Shown here in pieces: positions 27,644-36,271 of a DNA stretch of 64,000 bases. Location: NCBI RefSeq assembly GCF_000621705.1, contig NZ_JHXO01000012.1:1-64000 (forward strand), given 5' to 3'. The notes beneath the pieces were generated by a model, which worked only from the letters and a program-made list of their open reading frames with translations, made no database searches and was not told where the DNA came from. Position 1 is the first letter of the stretch. Each line of letters begins with the position of its first letter. The translations under genes were made by a program, and so were the position numbers. The DNA comes from Prolixibacter bellariivorans ATCC BAA-1284 (GTDB taxonomy: Bacteria > Bacteroidota > Bacteroidia > Bacteroidales > Prolixibacteraceae).

Positions 27644-28153
27644 ATGAAACGTAATTTCATCAAATTAACCGCCATTGTACTGGCCTTTTCCTTTTTGTTT
27701 ACGAGTTGTGCTTCAATCGTTAGTTCGAGCACTTATCCGCTTTCGATAAACAGTACCCCCAACAATGCCAAGGTAACCGTTACCAACAAAAACGGATACC
27801 AGGTATATATGGGAAGAACACCCGCAACGGTACGACTACGTGCCGGCGATGGATTCTTTGCCAAAGCTGAGTACCAGGTCCGATTTTCCAGCGAAGGCTA
27901 TGAAGACAAAGTTATTCCGGTAACCTTCAAGATTGACGGATGGTATTTCGGAAATATTCTGATTGGAGGTTTGCTCGGCATGCTGATTGTCGACCCAATT
28001 ACCGGCGCCATGTGGAAAATTGACAGCAAATTCATAAATGAAACATTAAGTCCGGCAGCAGGTACGACAGCTGAAGTAAAACCGGAAATGAAAATCATGA
28101 ATATCAATGATGTTCCGGATAACATGAAATCGCACTTAGTAAAAGTAAATTAA
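27644..28153 (+). CDS. PEGA-like lipoprotein
   Basis: 169 residues. A lipoprotein signal (FSFLFTSCASIVSSS) is followed by a PEGA-like beta domain (YPLSINSTPNNAKVTVTNKNG ... GRTPATVRL, with length cut here), then YQVRFSSEGYEDKVIPVTFK and a hydrophobic, Gly-rich hairpin (GNILIGGLLGMLIVDPITGAMW). This resembles small Bacteroidota and proteobacterial lipoproteins of unknown role at the cell envelope. It is monocistronic with a perfect terminator after it. Confidence 0.8.
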   Translation: MKRNFIKLTAIVLAFSFLFTSCASIVSSSTYPLSINSTPNNAKVTVTNKNGYQVYMGRTPATVRLRAGDGFFAKAEYQVRFSSEGYEDKVIPVTFKIDGWYFGNILIGGLLGMLIVDPITGAMWKIDSKFINETLSPAAGTTAEVKPEMKIMNINDVPDNMKSHLVKVN

Positions 28154-28168
28154 CCGCCAACAACACAA

Positions 28169-28208
28169 AGAGGACAGCAACAAAATTCGCATCAAGTTGC
28201 TGTCCTCT
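28169..28208. terminator. Perfect 13-bp stem terminator
   Basis: AGAGGACAGCAAC (28169-28181) and GTTGCTGTCCTCT (28196-28208) are exact reverse complements, followed by a weak T-rich sequence. Confidence 0.75.
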
Positions 28209-28322
28209 TGTTATTAAGAAGCAGAATATTTTGTCGTATTCTCAGGATTATTATAATAGCAATGTGTAATTTCATGGTAGCTCCATAGCTAAATACAAAC
28301 ATTAACCAATAAGCTTTTTTTT

Positions 28323-28745
28323 ATGGAAACCATACAACTAAAAGACCCGAACACTCCCCCATCAGATGAGGTATTGGCAAACGTACTCGGTGACAGTTAC
28401 GATGCCTTCGATGAGTTGATGAAAACCGTTGCTGAGCCGCCTTATGAATTGTTAGCCGGATGGAACTACTACAAAGACGGGAAGGCATGGTTGTGCAAAG
28501 TACAGTTCAAGAAGAAAACGGTATTCTGGCTTTCGGTGTGGAATCAATATTTCAAAACGGCATTTTACTTCACCAAAAAAACAAAGCCCGGTGTGATGGA
28601 ACTTGACATCGACGATGCGATTAAAAGCGAGTTCGACCAAAAGGAACTAACCGGAAAACTGATTCCACTAGTCATCAACGTCACCGGGAAAGAACAATTG
28701 AAAGATCTGCTTACCATCGTTGAGTACAAAAAGCGGTTAAAATAA
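28323..28745 (+). CDS. DUF3788-family protein
   Basis: 140 residues, cytoplasmic. It shows the layout of the DUF3788 family: PSDEVLANVLGDSYDAFDEL, then WNYYKDGKAWLCKVQFKKKT, VFWLSVWNQYFKTAFYFT and a C-terminal KEQLKDLLTIVEYKKRLK. It is related to the small YdhG/DUF1801-type fold, with no known activity. It is a single gene with no operon partner. Confidence 0.8.
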   Translation: METIQLKDPNTPPSDEVLANVLGDSYDAFDELMKTVAEPPYELLAGWNYYKDGKAWLCKVQFKKKTVFWLSVWNQYFKTAFYFTKKTKPGVMELDIDDAIKSEFDQKELTGKLIPLVINVTGKEQLKDLLTIVEYKKRLK

Positions 28746-28797
28746 AGATCAACTGTCTTTTATTAAACCACTTCGATGTTAGCCATAAAAACGGTTA

Positions 28798-28805
28798 TAC
28801 CTTTG
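28798..28805 (+). promoter_or_regulatory. Candidate -7 box before arsC-like gene
   Basis: TACCTTTG matches TAnnTTTG, about 65 bases before the ATG at 28870. The -33 position is not conserved. Confidence 0.35.
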
Positions 28806-28869
28806 CAAAAGGTTGCCTGATTTTTGTTTTATTTTCACTTTCCCTATCTTCCCGCCCAAAACCAGAATA

Positions 28870-29229
28870 ATGATGCAGCGAAAAGTATATTATCTCTCAA
28901 CCTGTGACACCAGCAAGCGAATCATGAAAGAAGTGGGTGTCGACGACAGCTTTGAACAGCAGGACATTAAATTCCATCCCGTAACCGAAGAACAGGTAGA
29001 GCATTTTTACCAACAAACCGGCAGCTATGAGGAATTGATCAACAAACGGGCCCGAAAACTAAAAGATGCCCTGGCTGAGCATCCGGTTACCGGCGATGCT
29101 GATTACAAGAAACTACTGCTGTTGGATTATACTTTCCTGAAACGCCCCGTCTTCGAAATCGATGGTCAACTGTTTGTTGGGAATGCAAAAAAGACAGTGG
29201 AAGCGATTAAGGAGGCGTTGGAACGATAG
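28870..29229 (+). CDS. ArsC/Spx-like thioredoxin-fold protein
   Basis: 119 residues from the first of two tandem ATGs at 28870; the usual size is about 115. It begins KVYYLSTCDTSKRIMKEV, where the Cys after the first strand is the family's active residue. It continues with EEQVEHFYQQTGSYEELINK and ends in LLDYTFLKRPVFEIDGQLFVG, the ArsC 'RP.....G' region. It lacks the full Arg triad of arsenate reductase, so it is better called ArsC/YffB-like. It may be a glutathione- or thiol-linked reductase or a regulator. No arsenic genes are nearby. Confidence 0.82.
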   Translation: MMQRKVYYLSTCDTSKRIMKEVGVDDSFEQQDIKFHPVTEEQVEHFYQQTGSYEELINKRARKLKDALAEHPVTGDADYKKLLLLDYTFLKRPVFEIDGQLFVGNAKKTVEAIKEALER

Positions 29230-29240
29230 ACTTCTCCAAA

Positions 29241-29259
29241 GCTCCAAACTTTGGAAAAG
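29241..29259 (+). repeat. Inverted repeat copy 1 flanking the propeller gene
   Basis: GCTCCAAACTTTGGAAAAG, whose exact reverse complement occurs at 30827-30845. It lies just after the end of the propeller gene and is self-complementary around CCAAACTTTGG. Confidence 0.7.
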
Positions 29260-29348
29260 TGCACGTAAAAGCCTTGGATTAAGTCTGACGATGATAAGTG
29301 GAAGCGACGAATCAAAATGTTGCTCCATTCCAATAAACTCGGTCTATA

Positions 29349-30470
29349 TTATTTCTCGTTGGGTATATCGTAACTATAAAACGGATTCTCGTCAACGGTT
29401 GAGCTTAGGTAGATGGTGTTTTCGTCCTCACTTACGCAGAAATACCCCCAGTGATCGAGTTTGTATTTGTGCACCGGATTTCCGTTCCAGTCGAATTGTT
29501 CAACGTATATGAACTCATTTCCATGGTTATTTGCCTTCATGACGTCAATTGGGGTCCGCCCACTATACAGCAGGTAAACATACTTCCTTTGCGGCGAAAT
29601 ACCCCAGAAATAAGTTATGTTGGCCGGACTCATGACGTCTTTCGTGTTGAACTTGTGGTCCTTTGAATCATCAAAGATCAGGGTCCGGGTTTTCATTGAA
29701 TCACAATCGACAAATACCAGCCGGTTAAACTGCTTGTAAGCAAATACCATGCGCTTTTTATCCGGATTTAAGCCAAAATCGCCAATATAAGCCGCCCAGT
29801 TTTTCAGCTTTTCTGAAAAAGTTAGATTATACAGTTTCTTTGCCGTCGCCGAATCGCCACGCAGGCTTAGCTTAAAAATACCTTTCCCGCCTTTAACCGA
29901 TTCCACATAGGCAAAGGTCGAATCGTCGATGCATTGCATCTGTTTGTCAGAGTACATCTGGTGAAAAGAGGCAGGCATGGCTAATTTGAGCTCTTTCGTT
30001 ACAAAATCCCTGTCGAGAGAATAGAGTTTGTTCCGGGTAGTCTCAAAAACATAGGCCAAACGTTTTGAATTCCGGGATTTAAACATCCTGGGAAACTGGA
30101 ATTCATCAGGGCCCTGCCCCAGCCGACCGAATGATTTGATGAACCGAAACCCGGGAAGCGAATAGGCCATAAACAGGTGATCATTATACCGGGTTTTAAC
30201 TAATAGTAAACTATCTTCGGCCAGCATTTGGCTTTCGACTACCCTGAAAACCTCCTTTACCGGGTGCGATATTCCTTTCAGGTCAATTACCGGTCCAAAA
30301 GCCTTTTCGGTCAAATGAATTCCTCCGGGTTCCAGAGGTGTTATCCTCGACAATGGAACTGTATCAGCTTTGTTTACGACAACGTCTGACTGTTCGGATT
30401 TCGTTTGTTTATGTCCCTTACAGGAAAAAGCAGTAAATACTACCAGGAGGACCAGTATTCTTCCATTCAT
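29349..30470 (-). CDS. 6-bladed beta-propeller (TolB-like) lipoprotein
   Basis: 373 residues. Lipoprotein signal: VLLVVFTAFSCKGHKQ. The mature protein is a propeller of the Bacteroidota TolB-like 6-blade type, with recurring blades such as SFGRLGQGPDEFQFPRMF, IGDFGLNPDKKRMVFAYK, FWGISPQRKYVYLLYSG and FCVSEDENTIYLSS. It is surface- or periplasm-anchored; the ligand is unknown. It is monocistronic and divergent from the SDR gene across a 480-base interval holding a long palindrome. It is bounded by a pair of 19-bp inverted repeats. Confidence 0.82.
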   Translation of the reverse strand: MNGRILVLLVVFTAFSCKGHKQTKSEQSDVVVNKADTVPLSRITPLEPGGIHLTEKAFGPVIDLKGISHPVKEVFRVVESQMLAEDSLLLVKTRYNDHLFMAYSLPGFRFIKSFGRLGQGPDEFQFPRMFKSRNSKRLAYVFETTRNKLYSLDRDFVTKELKLAMPASFHQMYSDKQMQCIDDSTFAYVESVKGGKGIFKLSLRGDSATAKKLYNLTFSEKLKNWAAYIGDFGLNPDKKRMVFAYKQFNRLVFVDCDSMKTRTLIFDDSKDHKFNTKDVMSPANITYFWGISPQRKYVYLLYSGRTPIDVMKANNHGNEFIYVEQFDWNGNPVHKYKLDHWGYFCVSEDENTIYLSSTVDENPFYSYDIPNEK

Positions 30471-30594
30471 GTCGATTATAGCGTTAGGTATTCACGCAAT
30501 ATAACATAAATTTACTCCTCTGGAAAGCAGCATGGACTACACATTAGTCGGAATTGTTGCTAACAAACAGGATGATTGTTTTTATGCCACTCAA

Positions 30595-30725
30595 AACTTC
30601 TACGTATAAGTTCAGAAACTTCTACTGTTCTTTTTGAAAACTTCTAAGTAGAAGTGATCCACCTTTCTAAGTAGAAAGATCAAAAAAGAACAGTAGAAAG
30701 ATGGAAAGAGAAACGTAGAAAGATT
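30595..30725. repeat. 131-bp imperfect palindromic element
   Basis: Arms pair over most of the length. CTTCTACTGTTCTTTTT pairs with AAAAAAGAACAGTAGAAAG. The inner units ACTTCTAAGTAGAAGT (30640-30655) and CTTTCTAAGTAGAAAG (30663-30678) are each palindromic. The centre is near 30659. Outside, ATGCCA and TGGCAT extend the symmetry. It would fold into one long hairpin on either strand. Confidence 0.65.
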
Positions 30726-30826
30726 GGAACTCCTCTATATGCTCCTAAAAATGGCATAAGATTTTGATAGTGGCCCCGTAGGTAAGAACATGTCCTACTC
30801 CTACAAAAACCCTTAGGCATAATAAA

Positions 30827-30845
30827 CTTTTCCAAAGTTTGGAGC
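30827..30845 (-). repeat. Inverted repeat copy 2 flanking the propeller gene
   Basis: CTTTTCCAAAGTTTGGAGC, the exact reverse complement of 29241-29259. It is followed by CTTGGAAAAG, which pairs back with its start. Confidence 0.7.
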
Positions 30846-30951
30846 CTTGGAAAAGATCATCGCAATCATCAAACCAAATTCCGAATCAACCGTTTACCTT
30901 TTGCAAACACACGCCGGAATATATTATCCGGCTTAAAAAGGAAACAGCAAG

Positions 30952-31551
30952 ATGAAAATATTGATTATCGGTGGGAACGGCACCATTGGCAATAAGGTAA
31001 CAGCAGAATTGAAGAAACGGCACGAGGTAATTGTTGCCGGGCGAAAAAGCGGTGATGTCACCGTGGACTTAGCCTCCGAAGGCTCTATCGAGAAGATGTT
31101 TCAGGATGTTCCCAACCTGGACGCTGTCATTTCCATTGCCGGCGCCACCAAGTGGGGCAATTTTGAAGATTTGACTGAAGAGGACTTTTACATCAGCATC
31201 CGCAACAAACTGATGGGGCAAGTTAACCTGGTGCGCATCGGACAGCGGTACCTGAAAGATAACGGTTCGTTTACGCTGACCACCGGCATTTTGGGCGAAG
31301 ACCCGGTGAAAGGATCGGTAGGTGCTTCAATGGTAAACGGAGGAATCCACAGCTTTGTGATAGCCGCAGCCCGGGAACTGAAACGAGAACTGCGCATCAA
31401 TGTGGTAGCTCCCGGTTTGGTGGAAGATGCCGCTGAACGCCAGGGACAACTTTTCCCTGGTCATCTGCCGGTCACCATGAAACGGACCGTGAGTGGTTAT
31501 CTTCGTAGTGTAGAAGGATACGTTACAGGGGAAGTTATCCGTTTGTATTAA
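30952..31551 (+). CDS. Short-chain dehydrogenase/reductase without the YxxxK motif
   Basis: 199 residues. The nucleotide-binding motif is GGNGTIGNKV at the N-terminus, with AGRKSGDVTVDLAS (NADP-type Arg), ISIAGATKWG and FTLTTGILGEDPVKGS. At the position of the catalytic Tyr-x3-Lys the sequence reads VNGGIHSFVIAAARELKRE, so the usual Tyr and Lys are missing. A small subgroup of about 200-residue SDRs shows the same loss. It may bind NAD(P) without classical activity, or use another residue. It is a single gene, followed by a bidirectional terminator shared with fumC. Confidence 0.85.
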   Translation: MKILIIGGNGTIGNKVTAELKKRHEVIVAGRKSGDVTVDLASEGSIEKMFQDVPNLDAVISIAGATKWGNFEDLTEEDFYISIRNKLMGQVNLVRIGQRYLKDNGSFTLTTGILGEDPVKGSVGASMVNGGIHSFVIAAARELKRELRINVVAPGLVEDAAERQGQLFPGHLPVTMKRTVSGYLRSVEGYVTGEVIRLY

Positions 31552-31598
31552 TGATTTTGAAAAGTCAGGACATGTTCTGACCCTACACTAATATCATA

Positions 31599-31637
31599 AA
31601 AAAGCCTCGCCGGGAGATTACCCGGCGAGGCTTTTTT
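31599..31637. terminator. Bidirectional terminator between SDR and fumC
   Basis: GCCTCGCCGGG and CCCGGCGAGGC form a perfect stem around AGATTA, flanked by six A's on one side and six T's on the other. Confidence 0.92.
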
Positions 31638-31644
31638 CTTTCTC

Positions 31645-33045
31645 TCATTCATGCGGATGCGTCATCTCCAACGGAACCACCCACTGGTCGAACTCTTCTT
31701 CTGAAACATATTTCAGTTCCAGCGCTGCTTCCCGCAAGGTTTTCCCTTCCACATGCGCTTTCTTGGCAATTCGTGCAGCTTTATCGTAGCCAATGTGCCG
31801 GTTCAGGGCAGTTACCAACATCAGGTTCTTTTGAATATTCTCGTTAATGCGGGGCAGATTGGGCTCGATACCCACCGCACAGTGGTCGTTGAACGAGCGA
31901 CAGGCATCCGCCAGCAGCGTAATGCTTTCCAGTACATTGTGTGCCATCACCGGTTTGTACACATTGAGCTGGAAGTTTCCCTGGCTTCCCGCGAAAGCGA
32001 CAGTAGCGTCATTACCAAACACCTGGGCACAAACCATGGTGAGCGCTTCGCTTTGGGTTGGGTTCACCTTGCCGGGCATGATGGACGACCCCGGCTCGTT
32101 AGCCGGAATATTGTATTCGCCAATGCCGCAACGCGGGCCGGACGCCAGCCAGCGGACATCGTTGGCAATCTTCATCAGGGCGCCGGCCAGGGTCCGCAGG
32201 GCTGCTGAAGTCTGCACCAGTGCATCGTGGGCAGAGAGGGCAAAGAACTTATTCGGAGCACTCCGGAAAGGATGTCCGGTAATTTCGGAGATAAAATGCA
32301 CCGCCCGCATGGCAAACTGCGGATGGGTGTTCAATCCGGTACCTACTGCCGTTCCCCCAATGGCTAGGTCGTATAATCCCGGAAGTGAAGCGCGAATGCC
32401 TTCCATGGCAAAATCGAGCTGGGCCACCCAGCCGCTCATCTCCTGTCCTACCGTCAGCGGCGTGGCATCCTGCAGATGGGTACGTCCCGTTTTCACAATC
32501 GATTGATACTGTTCCGATTTATCTGCCAGCGTTTTTCGCAACAACTCAACACTCGTGAAAAGGCGTTTGTGCAGCTCTTCTATTAAAGCAATATGCATTG
32601 CTGTGGGAAACGTGTCGTTGGAGGATTGACTGCGGTTGACGTGGTCGTTGGGATGCACCGGTTGCTTGCTGCCCATCTCACCATCCATCATCTCGATAGC
32701 GCGATTAGCAATCACCTCGTTGGCATTCATGTTCGACTGTGTTCCGGAACCGGTTTGGAAGACGACCAACGGAAATTCGCTGTCCATTCGGCCAGTAATA
32801 ACCTCTTCGGCGGCAGCCATAATATTACCCGCAATGTCCGACGGCAGTTCACCGAGTTCCTCATTTGCCTGCGCTGCTGCTTTCTTCACAATGCCCAGTG
32901 CCCGGATAAGCGATGACGGCCATTGAAAACGTTTGGTTCCGATTTGAAAATTCTGAAACGAGCGTTGGGTTTGAGCTCCCCAATAATGTTCGGCAGGAAC
33001 CTGAATTTCGCCCATTGAGTCGGTTTCGGTTCTGAACTTTTCCAT
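31645..33045 (-). CDS. fumC: Fumarate hydratase class II
   Basis: 466 residues from the ATG at 33045, the family's usual length (about 467). The enzyme interconverts fumarate and malate in the TCA cycle. Seen: [29 protein letters not shown] (with the catalytic His region), [18 protein letters not shown], and the signature [13 protein letters not shown] with the mobile catalytic Ser loop. This is the oxygen-stable, iron-free type. It is monocistronic and convergent with the SDR gene. Confidence 0.97.
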   Translation of the reverse strand: MEKFRTETDSMGEIQVPAEHYWGAQTQRSFQNFQIGTKRFQWPSSLIRALGIVKKAAAQANEELGELPSDIAGNIMAAAEEVITGRMDSEFPLVVFQTGSGTQSNMNANEVIANRAIEMMDGEMGSKQPVHPNDHVNRSQSSNDTFPTAMHIALIEELHKRLFTSVELLRKTLADKSEQYQSIVKTGRTHLQDATPLTVGQEMSGWVAQLDFAMEGIRASLPGLYDLAIGGTAVGTGLNTHPQFAMRAVHFISEITGHPFRSAPNKFFALSAHDALVQTSAALRTLAGALMKIANDVRWLASGPRCGIGEYNIPANEPGSSIMPGKVNPTQSEALTMVCAQVFGNDATVAFAGSQGNFQLNVYKPVMAHNVLESITLLADACRSFNDHCAVGIEPNLPRINENIQKNLMLVTALNRHIGYDKAARIAKKAHVEGKTLREAALELKYVSEEEFDQWVVPLEMTHPHE

Positions 33046-33176
33046 ATTCTGTATATTTTGTACCGGACTTTTGCTTTCCGGCATATTTCATGCAAAATGG
33101 ACCTGTATTTACTGAACAAACCGGAATGGCAATCGTTGAGTAAACCAATTGTCAAAAACACTTAAAAAGTAAAACC

Positions 33177-33788
33177 ATGTCGTTTGATGAACGCGCCCGC
33201 ACCTGGGACGATGACCCGATAAAAACAGAAAGAGCCACGGCTTTCGCAAAAACAATTGCCGAACAGGTACAACCGAAGCCTGAAATGAGTGCCCTGGAAT
33301 TCGGAGCCGGAACCGGCCTGCTCAGTTACCAACTGAAAGATGATTTCGGCACCATTGTCCTGGTCGATAGTTCGGAAGGCATGATTGACGTCTTGAAAGA
33401 GAAGATAGCGAAAGAGCAACTCTCCCATTTCGTTCCGCTAAAAGTAGATTTACTGGAAAGCACTCCCGATATCGGTCCGTTCGACGCTATTTATACGCTG
33501 ATGACTATGCACCATATTGAATCCTTACCGGAAATTCTAAAGGTTTTTCATCGTTTGCTAAAACCGGGCGGAAAGTTGTGCATTGGCGATTTGGTGAAAG
33601 AAGACGGCAGTTTTCACGGTAGTGGATTTACCGGACACAAAGGTTTTGACAAGGCCGAACTTTCAAAACTACTAAAAGAGCAAGGCCTGGAGCCTCTTCA
33701 CTATGAGATTTTCTACGAATTAGAAAGAAAGCGGGATGATCATTCCAGCAAGTTCCCACTCTTTTCACTCATTGCCCAAAAAGCATAG
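33177..33788 (+). CDS. Class I SAM-dependent methyltransferase
   Basis: 203 residues. Motif I is ALEFGAGTGLLSYQL, motif II TIVLVDSSEGMIDVLKEK, then FDAIYTLMTMHHIESL and LKPGGKLCIGDLVKEDGSF. The fold is a soluble Rossmann methyltransferase. The substrate is unknown; small-molecule or quinone-type substrates are usual for such stand-alone enzymes. It is divergent from fumC with about 130 bases between. Confidence 0.88.
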   Translation: MSFDERARTWDDDPIKTERATAFAKTIAEQVQPKPEMSALEFGAGTGLLSYQLKDDFGTIVLVDSSEGMIDVLKEKIAKEQLSHFVPLKVDLLESTPDIGPFDAIYTLMTMHHIESLPEILKVFHRLLKPGGKLCIGDLVKEDGSFHGSGFTGHKGFDKAELSKLLKEQGLEPLHYEIFYELERKRDDHSSKFPLFSLIAQKA

Positions 33789-33873
33789 CAGACTTATCTT
33801 ATCCGGCTTTCCGGAAAACACAAAGACTTCCGGAACCGGTTAAATAAGAGCAGCTGCAACGAAAGATAAATAA

Positions 33874-34446
33874 ATGAAAGAGTTCAAAAAGCGAATCTAT
33901 ACTTTTCAGACTTACCGTAAAGATGTGGCCGGTTTGATGAAGGCATTTCCAGCCTTTAAGCAAGCCAAAAAAGCACAGCGCATTCCCGATGATTTCGCCA
34001 CGCGCATCATGCTGGCAGTTACCAGTGTGAATGGCTGTCGGTATTGTTCATGGTTTCATTCCAGGCAAGCATTGAAACAAGGTACTGCCTCTGTCGAAAT
34101 CAGGGAGATTCTGGAACAGGAACTGGGCCAATCTGTCCGGGAGGAAGAAACTGTCGCGCTACTGTTTGCACAGCATTATGCCGAGACAAACAGAAAACCC
34201 GATCCGGAAAGCGTGAAACGCCTGTATGACTACTACGGTAAAGAAAAGGCTGAGGATATCCTGCTCAATATTCGATTCATTTTCTGGGGTAATTTATCCG
34301 GAAACACCTTCGACGCATTCCTTTCGCGTTTCAAAGGTGAACGAGCTCATGGCAGCAACCTGCTGTTCGAGTTTGTTTTCTTTATCATACATTTTCCGTT
34401 TCTGGCTCCTTTACTTCCGGCAATGAAACAAAAAACCGGACAGTAA
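33874..34446 (+). CDS. Carboxymuconolactone decarboxylase/AhpD-like protein
   Basis: 190 residues, mostly helical. The AhpD-type redox motif is seen as NGCRYCSWFHSRQALKQG (C-x2-C followed by His), near residue 55. The family includes peroxidase partners and decarboxylases; with the CxxC present, a thiol-redox role is more likely. The C-terminal segment (LLFEFVFFIIHFPFLAPLLPA) is hydrophobic and may be membrane-associated, which is unusual. It follows the methyltransferase on the same strand by 85 bases; co-transcription is possible. Confidence 0.8.
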   Translation: MKEFKKRIYTFQTYRKDVAGLMKAFPAFKQAKKAQRIPDDFATRIMLAVTSVNGCRYCSWFHSRQALKQGTASVEIREILEQELGQSVREEETVALLFAQHYAETNRKPDPESVKRLYDYYGKEKAEDILLNIRFIFWGNLSGNTFDAFLSRFKGERAHGSNLLFEFVFFIIHFPFLAPLLPAMKQKTGQ

Positions 34447-34463
34447 TTCCATCCGGTTTTTTG
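34431..34463. terminator. Bidirectional terminator overlapping the stop of the AhpD-like gene
   Basis: AAAAACCGGA (34431-34440) pairs with TCCGGTTTTTT (34452-34462). It serves both the AhpD-like gene and the convergent transaldolase. Confidence 0.8.
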
Positions 34464-34482
34464 TTTTCATCGTCGAACTATT

Positions 34483-35439
34483 TTAGAGAAAGGCCATCAC
34501 CTTCTTCTCCAGTTTCACAATATCGGCACTGAATTTCCTAATCCCTTCGGATAGTTTTTCGGTGCCCATCGCATCTTCGTTCAGCATCCAACGGAAAGAC
34601 TTCTCGTCCAGCATCAGCTTTTCAATATCGGCATCTTTCACGTCTTCCGGACGAAGTTTACGCTCTAGTTTTCCTTCTCTGCTCTCCAACTCCTTTAGTA
34701 ATTTAGGCGAAATCGTTAACAGGTCACAACCCGCCAGCTCGATAATCTGTTCCGCTTTGCGGAAACTGGCACCCATGATTTCCGTTTTGTACCCGAATTT
34801 CTTGAAGTAGGTAAAAATATCGGTTACGCTGGCCACGCCCGGATCTTCTTCCACCGGGATGTCCTCTACTCCGCGATCCTTTTTGTACCAGTCGTAAATT
34901 CGACCAACGAAAGGTGAAATCAAGGTAACTCCCGCATCGGCACAGGCGATGGCCTGCGACATACTGAACAGCAGTGTCAGATTACAATGAACGCCTTCCT
35001 GCTCAAGTACTTTTGCCGCCTCAATTCCTTCCCATGTCGATGCAATTTTAATCAACACTTTTTCTTTGGGAATTCCTACCTCATCGTACAGACGAATGAG
35101 GGTACGGGCTTTCGCGATGGTTGCTGCCGTGTCGAATGACAAACGGGCATCCACTTCCGTGGAAACACGACCGGGAACGATCTTCAGGATTTCCCGTCCA
35201 AAATTCACCGACAGTTTATCCATGCAAATGGTCAATTGCTCCGCTTTACTGCCTCCATGCTCTTTCGCATATTTTACCGCATCATGAATGAGCGAATCAT
35301 ACTTCGAATCTTCGGTGGCTGCCAAAATCAGTGACGGATTGGTCGTCGTGTCCTGAGGCTTGAACTCCTTCATCGATTCAAAATCGCCTGTATCGGCTAC
35401 AACAGTTGTTACTTTCTTTAATTGTTCCAGTAAATTCAT
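34483..35439 (-). CDS. tal: Transaldolase
   Basis: 318 residues from the ATG at 35439; the Escherichia coli TalB type has 317. The frame extends ten codons upstream, but those are not conserved-looking. The enzyme transfers a dihydroxyacetone unit in the non-oxidative pentose phosphate pathway. Seen: [20 protein letters not shown] (TTNPSLIL following), the Schiff-base Lys K131 in [12 protein letters not shown], and [17 protein letters not shown] and [14 protein letters not shown]. It is monocistronic. Confidence 0.95.
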   Translation of the reverse strand: MNLLEQLKKVTTVVADTGDFESMKEFKPQDTTTNPSLILAATEDSKYDSLIHDAVKYAKEHGGSKAEQLTICMDKLSVNFGREILKIVPGRVSTEVDARLSFDTAATIAKARTLIRLYDEVGIPKEKVLIKIASTWEGIEAAKVLEQEGVHCNLTLLFSMSQAIACADAGVTLISPFVGRIYDWYKKDRGVEDIPVEEDPGVASVTDIFTYFKKFGYKTEIMGASFRKAEQIIELAGCDLLTISPKLLKELESREGKLERKLRPEDVKDADIEKLMLDEKSFRWMLNEDAMGTEKLSEGIRKFSADIVKLEKKVMAFL

Positions 35440-35800
35440 TTGTGTATGTTTTTTAATACGACTTTTCACTTATTTCCGGTAATCATTGGATCTGTTTGCC
35501 AAACAAATAACCGGTGTTCTTATATCAACGACTTTTACGAACTACAACAGATTAGCCTCTATAGAGTTCGTTTCAACTTCGAATGAGTAATCCAAAGTCA
35601 TCATTCGCATAGGATGCCCACAAACCCTAAAACGTTTTCAATCTTTCCGTTTTAAAGCTAGTTTTTTCGGGCAGCATGCAGCATGATTTTTATCGCATGC
35701 GGGACTTGCGGCTTGCTTTTCCTACATAAATTTTCAATATTTTGGGTAAGTAGCATAAAACTCCGTAACTTATACGACGTCTAACTAAAACTAATGTCAG
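35440..35800. other. Gene-free interval between transaldolase and RRM gene
   Basis: About 360 bases. It contains a GCATG-rich stretch near 35673-35700 (GCAGCATGCAGCATG ... CGCATGCGGG) able to form small hairpins. Promoters for both divergent genes must lie here, but no exact TAnnTTTG box was found. Confidence 0.35.
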
Positions 35801-36094
35801 ATGAATATTTATGTTGGCAGTCTTCAGTACGATATTACAGAAGATGAATTACGAAGTATATTTGAAGCTTATGGTGCGGTTGATTCTGTGAAAATTATCA
35901 TGGACAAGTTTTCCGGTCGCAGTAAAGGCTTTGGTTTTATTGAAATGCCGGATAGTACAGAGGCCGAACAAGCCATTCAGTCATTGAACGGTTCCGAAAT
36001 TAGTGGCCGAAAAGTGATTGTTAACCTGGCGACTGAGAAAAAGGAAAGACCTCGCCGAACCGGTGGTTATGAACAAAGGGGCAATTACCGTTGA
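35801..36094 (+). CDS. RRM-type RNA-binding protein
   Basis: 97 residues. A single RNA recognition motif covers residues 1-80: RNP2 IYVGSL, RNP1 SKGFGFIEM, ending GRKVIVNLA. A short basic, Gly/Arg tail follows (KKERPRRTGGYEQRGNYR), typical of the small bacterial RRM proteins that are often cold- or stress-responsive. It binds single-stranded RNA in the cytoplasm; the targets are unknown. It is monocistronic, with a terminator 125 bases after the stop. Confidence 0.93.
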   Translation: MNIYVGSLQYDITEDELRSIFEAYGAVDSVKIIMDKFSGRSKGFGFIEMPDSTEAEQAIQSLNGSEISGRKVIVNLATEKKERPRRTGGYEQRGNYR

Positions 36095-36217
36095 ACTCAT
36101 TGAGTATCCCTTGTATTCCATTCGATTTTCCTTATATTGCCAGCGAATGTGGGAAAATGAGTTATTCGTTTACACATTCAGCTATTATTGATTAATAACA
36201 AACGACAGGTTAGAAAA

Positions 36218-36252
36218 CAAAAAGGCTGAACATTTATTTGTTCAGCCTTTTG
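36218..36252. terminator. Bidirectional terminator between RRM and lactonase genes
   Basis: AAAAGGCTGAACA (from 36220) pairs with TGTTCAGCCTTTT (36239-36251). Confidence 0.88.
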
Positions 36253-36271
36253 TGTATCTTTTCCTTTCCGT

